The notes below the pieces were generated by a model. The model was not told the DNA's origin, did no database searches, and saw nothing but the letters and a program-made list of their open reading frames with translations. From Trema orientale (lineage: Eukaryota; Streptophyta; Magnoliopsida; Rosales; Cannabaceae), in contig JXTC01000055.1 of assembly GCA_002914845.1 (NCBI GenBank), forward strand, positions 1,230,836 to 1,294,835: DNA of 64,000 bases, in the 5' to 3' direction. Position numbers and translations under genes: made by a program. Shown piece after piece: positions 59,560 to 64,000 of this stretch (position 1 is the stretch's first letter; each line of letters starts with the position of its first letter).

Positions 59560-61200
59560 TGAACCTGACGGGCTCGATTTCTTTGAAAATTGAGTATCAC
59601 ATCCAAGAATGCTTAATACCAAAGTTGAATTCAGCTACAGCTTGTTGTTCAAGTGATTTTGCATATGAAACATAACAACCATCCAGGGTTAAATTAAGCA
59701 TTGTTAGCATCTCATAAGTGAGCATTCAAGATTCAGAAATGGATACAATGTACACACAAAGCAAGCTATCAGTACATCTTACACTATATACATGCAATGC
59801 GGACTATTCAATATAAAGTATGTGAACAAGATTAAGCAATTTTAGGGTCTCATCACTTGGTGTTCTAGACTATATTAAACTGAGGGAGAAAATGATCAAT
59901 CGTCGAGAGGTGCCAAACTCTCATATTCTTATTTTATTCCGGTATTAGTACTAGTTGCAATTATGTAACCGTTGTGCCCATGTATCTTTAGCCATTGGCT
60001 TTGCGTCTTGGAAATGATCATTAATCTTGGTGGTGATACTACTTCCATGGAAACTAATATAGTTTATTAAGAGATTGGACATGTATGCAACCTTTCCTTT
60101 TGCCACTTTGACTTCAATCATTTAATTGTTGGTTTGATGAAGGATGCATTAATTTCCTGCGATTTTCATGTTAAAATGTTTCTGAATACATGTAGTATAA
60201 TGCTCTGAATTCATTATAAAAGACCGTCTTCAGTTCAGGTTAAAGCTGTCTGCCACTGGCATAGAATCTATCTCGATCGAGTGTAGCTGGGCCAACTAAT
60301 TAAGCCAATAGCTAACTATCACCTGCTATAGCCAACGGATGAAATAGTGAAAAGGGGCCTAAGAAAAAAAAAAAAAAAAATAGTAGTAATATAAGAAAGA
60401 ACAACATGAGAGTAGATAGTGGTAATTAGACCAAAAAAACGGAAATCGACTAAAAGAAATCTAGTAGATAATATTACGAGTTAAGCCATTGTTTTGTTTT
60501 GTTTTTTTTCTCCTTTGTTTTTTTGTTTTTGTTTTTGTCCTTTAGTTTGTTTTGTGTGTGGATAAAACTATAGAAATTAATGCATATATAATTCAACTTT
60601 CTTTTTATACCAAATGCCATTGCTAGTAGATAATATTAGTAGTAATTGGAAGATTGCTCTAACACATACTTACATGATTTTTTTTATTTTTTTTTTTGGT
60701 GCGGAATAAAACCATAGAAAGGGAGGGATCTAGCCTAAAAGCATTTGAACTAGATTTTCGCCCAACTAAGACCCTCACCTGCTAATTTCTAAATATGAAA
60801 GCTCTTAGTAGGAAATAATTGCTTTGTCGTAAGAAAAAAATAGCCATCCACCGTTGCTCTCACAGAGACGAAAGTCTCGATCTCCTTCTCCGGCTTCCCC
60901 TCCTCCCTCCTCCTCCGCCTCCTCATTGATCTCTTTCGGGGATGAGGGATTTTTTCCATTCTCTTTTAGTTTTCTAACAAATTCAGATCTAAATTTAGTT
61001 TGTAATACCACTTTTGTGTGGATTTTCAAGTTCGTTTACTAAATTTTGAACCTGAGATAATATTTTTTTATTTAGATCTGTTAGATAGCAGTTGAAGTTA
61101 TTTTTCTTTTCAACGGGCATAGATCTCGTTTGATATTGGAATTATAGTCTACCTTGCCAAGGAACGTAGTCTAGAAGTAGATGAAGTCAATAGTTTACTA
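59560..61200. other. Intergenic region without recognised gene
   Basis: AT-rich, except for a pyrimidine-rich patch at about 60850-60950 (TCTCCGGCTTCCCCTCCTCC). The short open frames there are low in complexity and unconvincing. Confidence 0.35.
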
Positions 61201-61214
61201 GTGGTCCTTGTTAT

Positions 61215-64000
61215 CTTTGTCACGACTGGAAATCCAAAGCCGTGACTTTTAGTAATTTTATGTGAAAATATAATAAAATATTAATTTTCTAAAATTTAGG
61301 AGAAACCAAATATTAGATAACTTCGTTTTGATCCTCAAATAATTATAAATTCCATAATCATTAAAACTCTTATTAAAACCCATCAAAGTTTAAGAAGATT
61401 TCCAGCTATCTCTTTTGAAAACTTATTGAGAAGTCATAAACTTTGATAAATTAAGTTTAACTGAAATCTTTAGCTCAATGTCCAAATTATATTACATAAA
61501 ATTCGCTTACAATTTCAAATTCTCAATTTAACAATAAAATCATCCTCATACATCCACTTACTAATCTTGGTTAAATAATTGAACAAGAAAAAAAGATAAC
61601 AGAGTATGAATACCCACCAGGGATTAAGAGTAGAACTGCAAGTACAAGCTACGCAGCTTGTCTGACTATCGGGATTACTACTTCAGTCAAATAAATACCT
61701 AAAAGTGGAAGAAGTAGGGGGTGAGCATTCACATGCTCAATAGGAATTTAATTACCTTTTGAATAATGCAATTTTATTAAACCTGCATAGTTAATACCTT
61801 TTCCAAAATTTATTTATAAAGCAAGTTTATAAAACAATTAGTATCCAGAATAATCACATATTCAAATCCAAAACCAAATCCACATAATTGTACATAACAT
61901 AAATCATCACATCCTATGAGCTCACATCCTCTCATCACGAACCAGAGTAACTCGTACTATATGTACTAAGTACTCTCTGCCTGATATCTATCCCAGAAAA
62001 CTGGAGGGACACCCATGTGTCTATGCCTACCGAACTAGAGGGGCAACTGAATCCTATGCCTACCGAGTAGGAATAATCAGAAAAATCCCGCACAGGTTTA
62101 CGGGCTCTCATTGAGGGCAGGGATACTGGCCACCCACTAAACACCGCAATGCCTAAGATGTATCTTATATGTGATCCTATGGTATGTACAATATTTAACA
62201 GTTCACAATAACCATGCATCAAGGAGTTAATTAATTCATGCTTTAAAGTCTCACTTAGCATTATCTTGGGATTTACTGTAACATGGGCAGCACATCGCTA
62301 TTATGCCCCATAACCACACTATAAAAATATATATAATAATCTACACAGCCCAATCCCAGTATAACCTATCAATTTACAGTAATTAATTAAACCATCGTAA
62401 AATCACGATTTTTTATAAAGAAATTTTAATGTAATTAAAATCCAAAACAGATATAAAAATCAAGTAATTGAACCCCTACCTTGATATGACAGTAATATAA
62501 AGTTAACAACACTCGAAGAAACTCTCGTTGGTTACTTGAGTGCTTGAATGACAGTTTCCGGATCCCGATAAGTCTACTTAGAAAAGTGACTTTTCCACCG
62601 GAGCCTCAAATGGAGAAACAGAGATCACCACTGAATTCAAAGCACCCAAAAATGTTAGGTTAGATACATAGTTTACCAAAAGTGGGTCCTGGTGCAAGAC
62701 CGGCCTATGGCACGCAAAACAGTACAAATTACGTTCCACGAAGTTTTGCTTTTCGTGCCACTTCGAAATAGTCATATTTTATATCAGAATTCGTCTCTCG
62801 ACCTCACTAAGTCCAAATTCGAAATCAAAATTCAGTTTCGAGGTCCGGGGTATTAATTAGGCTTCAAAATCCAAAAATTACATAAATACCATTTTTTGAA
62901 AATAACTAGAAAAGTACCACCTTTTTCTTTTTAAAATTACCACATTTCTGTATACCATTTTTTACTTTTACCCCCCTTAATTTTTCATGATTTTTAACCT
63001 TCTTTCACTTCATATATTTACCTTGGGTAAAATAATTACCTAACCATAATAATTACGTAAATATCATTTTTAACCTTCTTTTTTACCTGTGGTTATTTAT
63101 AAATATACCATTTTCTAAGGAATATTTAGAAAGTTATTACCTTCTTATTCACAACCCAAGGCCCATTCTCAAAGTTTAACGAACTTTCGGCCCAAATCTT
63201 ATATGTTTACGAAAATACCATTGTCTGGAAATAATCATGAAAATACCAACTTTCAAATCCAATTTTTCTCACAAACCAAACACCAAATTCATACAACATA
63301 ATCAGCTATCTTTTATCTTTAATCACAAAATTCATCTCACAAAGTTTTCTAGTCAACATTGAACTTTATGAAAATAATTATAAAAATATCATATTTTTAA
63401 TTACATAAATGGTCAACAATGGTTAAACACTCACCGGAGCTGTTTTTCCGGCAATCCACGGCTGACATCTCTCGGGTCCAAGGCTAGGAGAAAATCTGGG
63501 CAATTTGTGGCGGTGCACGGCTGCGCATGGCGGCAGGAACACCGATCTTGGCCGCGAGGAGCCGCGACTTAGCGAGGTTCCTCTCGCGCCGGCGCTGCGC
63601 GACAGTCACCGGAGACGGACGGCGTGGCGTCGTCCGGACATTGGGAGCTCACTGCTCGGAGCTCAGGTTCCGATTCGATGCCGGCAGTGGGTTTCAAGGG
63701 CAGAAGCCGTGAGAGGGTGAGGAAGGGACCTCGGGGAAGAAACAAAGAAATCTGGGGGCTTTTATGCAATAATGAGATACTGTAAACCCTAATAAAATAT
63801 TTCAGATATTTTGTTTTAATATTCCGAAAATAGTTCTTTACTAAAATGCTATTATGCTAGAAAATGACTCAATTACCCTTGTAAAAATCAGGTTTTTATA
63901 ATCTTTGTTCCGGGGGTGCTTTTTGTGATTTAATTAGCGAGGAATTAATTAAGCATAAAAATACTTAATTAAAGATAAGTAGAATAGTAGTGTAAAATAG
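61215..64000. mobile_element. Possible LTR/LARD-like retroelement sequence, fossil, cut by window end
   Basis: It begins GTCACGACTGGAAATCCAAAGCCGTGAC, a phrase I recall from the starts of large non-coding plant retroelement LTRs. Further on are GAGGTCCGGGGTATTAATTA (about 62839), a GC-rich block at 63430-63720 and repeated 'AAAATACCA...ACTAGAAAAGTACC' phrases. No intact protein is visible. Family and borders are uncertain. Confidence 0.3.

Noticed and set aside
60805-61042. Open frames around a Pro/Ser-rich or Glu-rich patch
   Set aside because: Both strands give low-complexity sequence from a pyrimidine-rich tract; no domain or homologue recognised.
63505-63769. Overlapping short open frames in a GC-rich block
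   Set aside because: Overlapping frames on both strands inside retroelement-like DNA, with no recognised family.

Overview
The window looks like nuclear DNA of a flowering plant, most likely a eudicot and probably a rosid. Reasons: AT-rich sequence, many short exons separated by AT-rich introns, plant-type protein families, and a dense load of MITEs, Mutator-like and Harbinger-like elements, one tRNA-derived SINE and small LTR-element relics. There are no operons, CRISPR arrays or bacterial signals.

Six multi-exon genes were reconstructed exon by exon; every reading frame closes and gives the usual length of its family. From left to right: a cytosolic-type prolyl oligopeptidase (+, 384-5269, 12 exons, 730 aa, with a possible N-terminal extension from 123); tRNA pseudouridine synthase PUS10 (-, 14465-20143, 14 exons, 531 aa); TATA-binding protein (-, 27280-29387, 8 exons, 200 aa); peroxisomal enoyl-CoA hydratase 2 (-, 33544-36026, 11 exons, 308 aa, C-terminal SSL); chaperonin CCT beta subunit (-, 37399-41225, 11 exons, 527 aa, plus a 5'UTR intron); and an SKU5-similar multicopper-oxidase-like protein (-, 44732-50313, 8 exons, 547 aa). 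A seventh, intronless gene (-, 55853-56140) encodes a 95-aa small membrane protein. A TruB-type pseudouridine synthase survives only as a two-exon fragment near 59214-59513. From memory, the combination POP, PUS10, ECH2 and SKS matches the Arabidopsis chromosome 1 duplicated blocks around At1g20380-At1g20430 and At1g76140-At1g76160.

The genes are housekeeping genes and do not form one pathway: peptide turnover (POP), tRNA modification (PUS10), transcription initiation (TBP), peroxisomal beta-oxidation of unsaturated acyl-CoA (ECH2), tubulin/actin folding (CCT2) and cell-wall expansion (SKS). All but POP lie on the minus strand.

The most unusual observation is that the PUS10 promoter, first coding exon and start of intron 1 (about 19806-20330) are present a second time directly upstream of TBP (about 29490-30110). 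The copied exon keeps its 84-nt length, open frame and splice donor, and could in principle be spliced in frame to the TBP start. Other points are three GC-AG introns whose donors all begin GCATG (in PUS10, TBP and ECH2), a 259-bp fold-back hairpin at 9292-9550, and a putative long-TIR element with an internal ~80-bp minisatellite abutting the PUS10 promoter.

Intergenic layout: 5270-14464 carries relics of LTR elements, a GGCCCA-rich repeat, a TRIM and two or three MITEs; 20144-27279 a putative Mutator-like element and two Harbinger-like MITEs; 29862-33543 the duplicated promoter, MITE remnants, a gene-like scrap and one small Mutator-like MITE with a perfect 9-bp target duplication; 41510-44731 a MITE, a cluster of AACGAC motifs and a SINE with a perfect 17-bp target duplication; 50314-55852 only short tandem repeats; 56141-64000 a second 9-bp-TSD MITE, a minisatellite relative, the TruB fragment and a retroelement-like terminal region.
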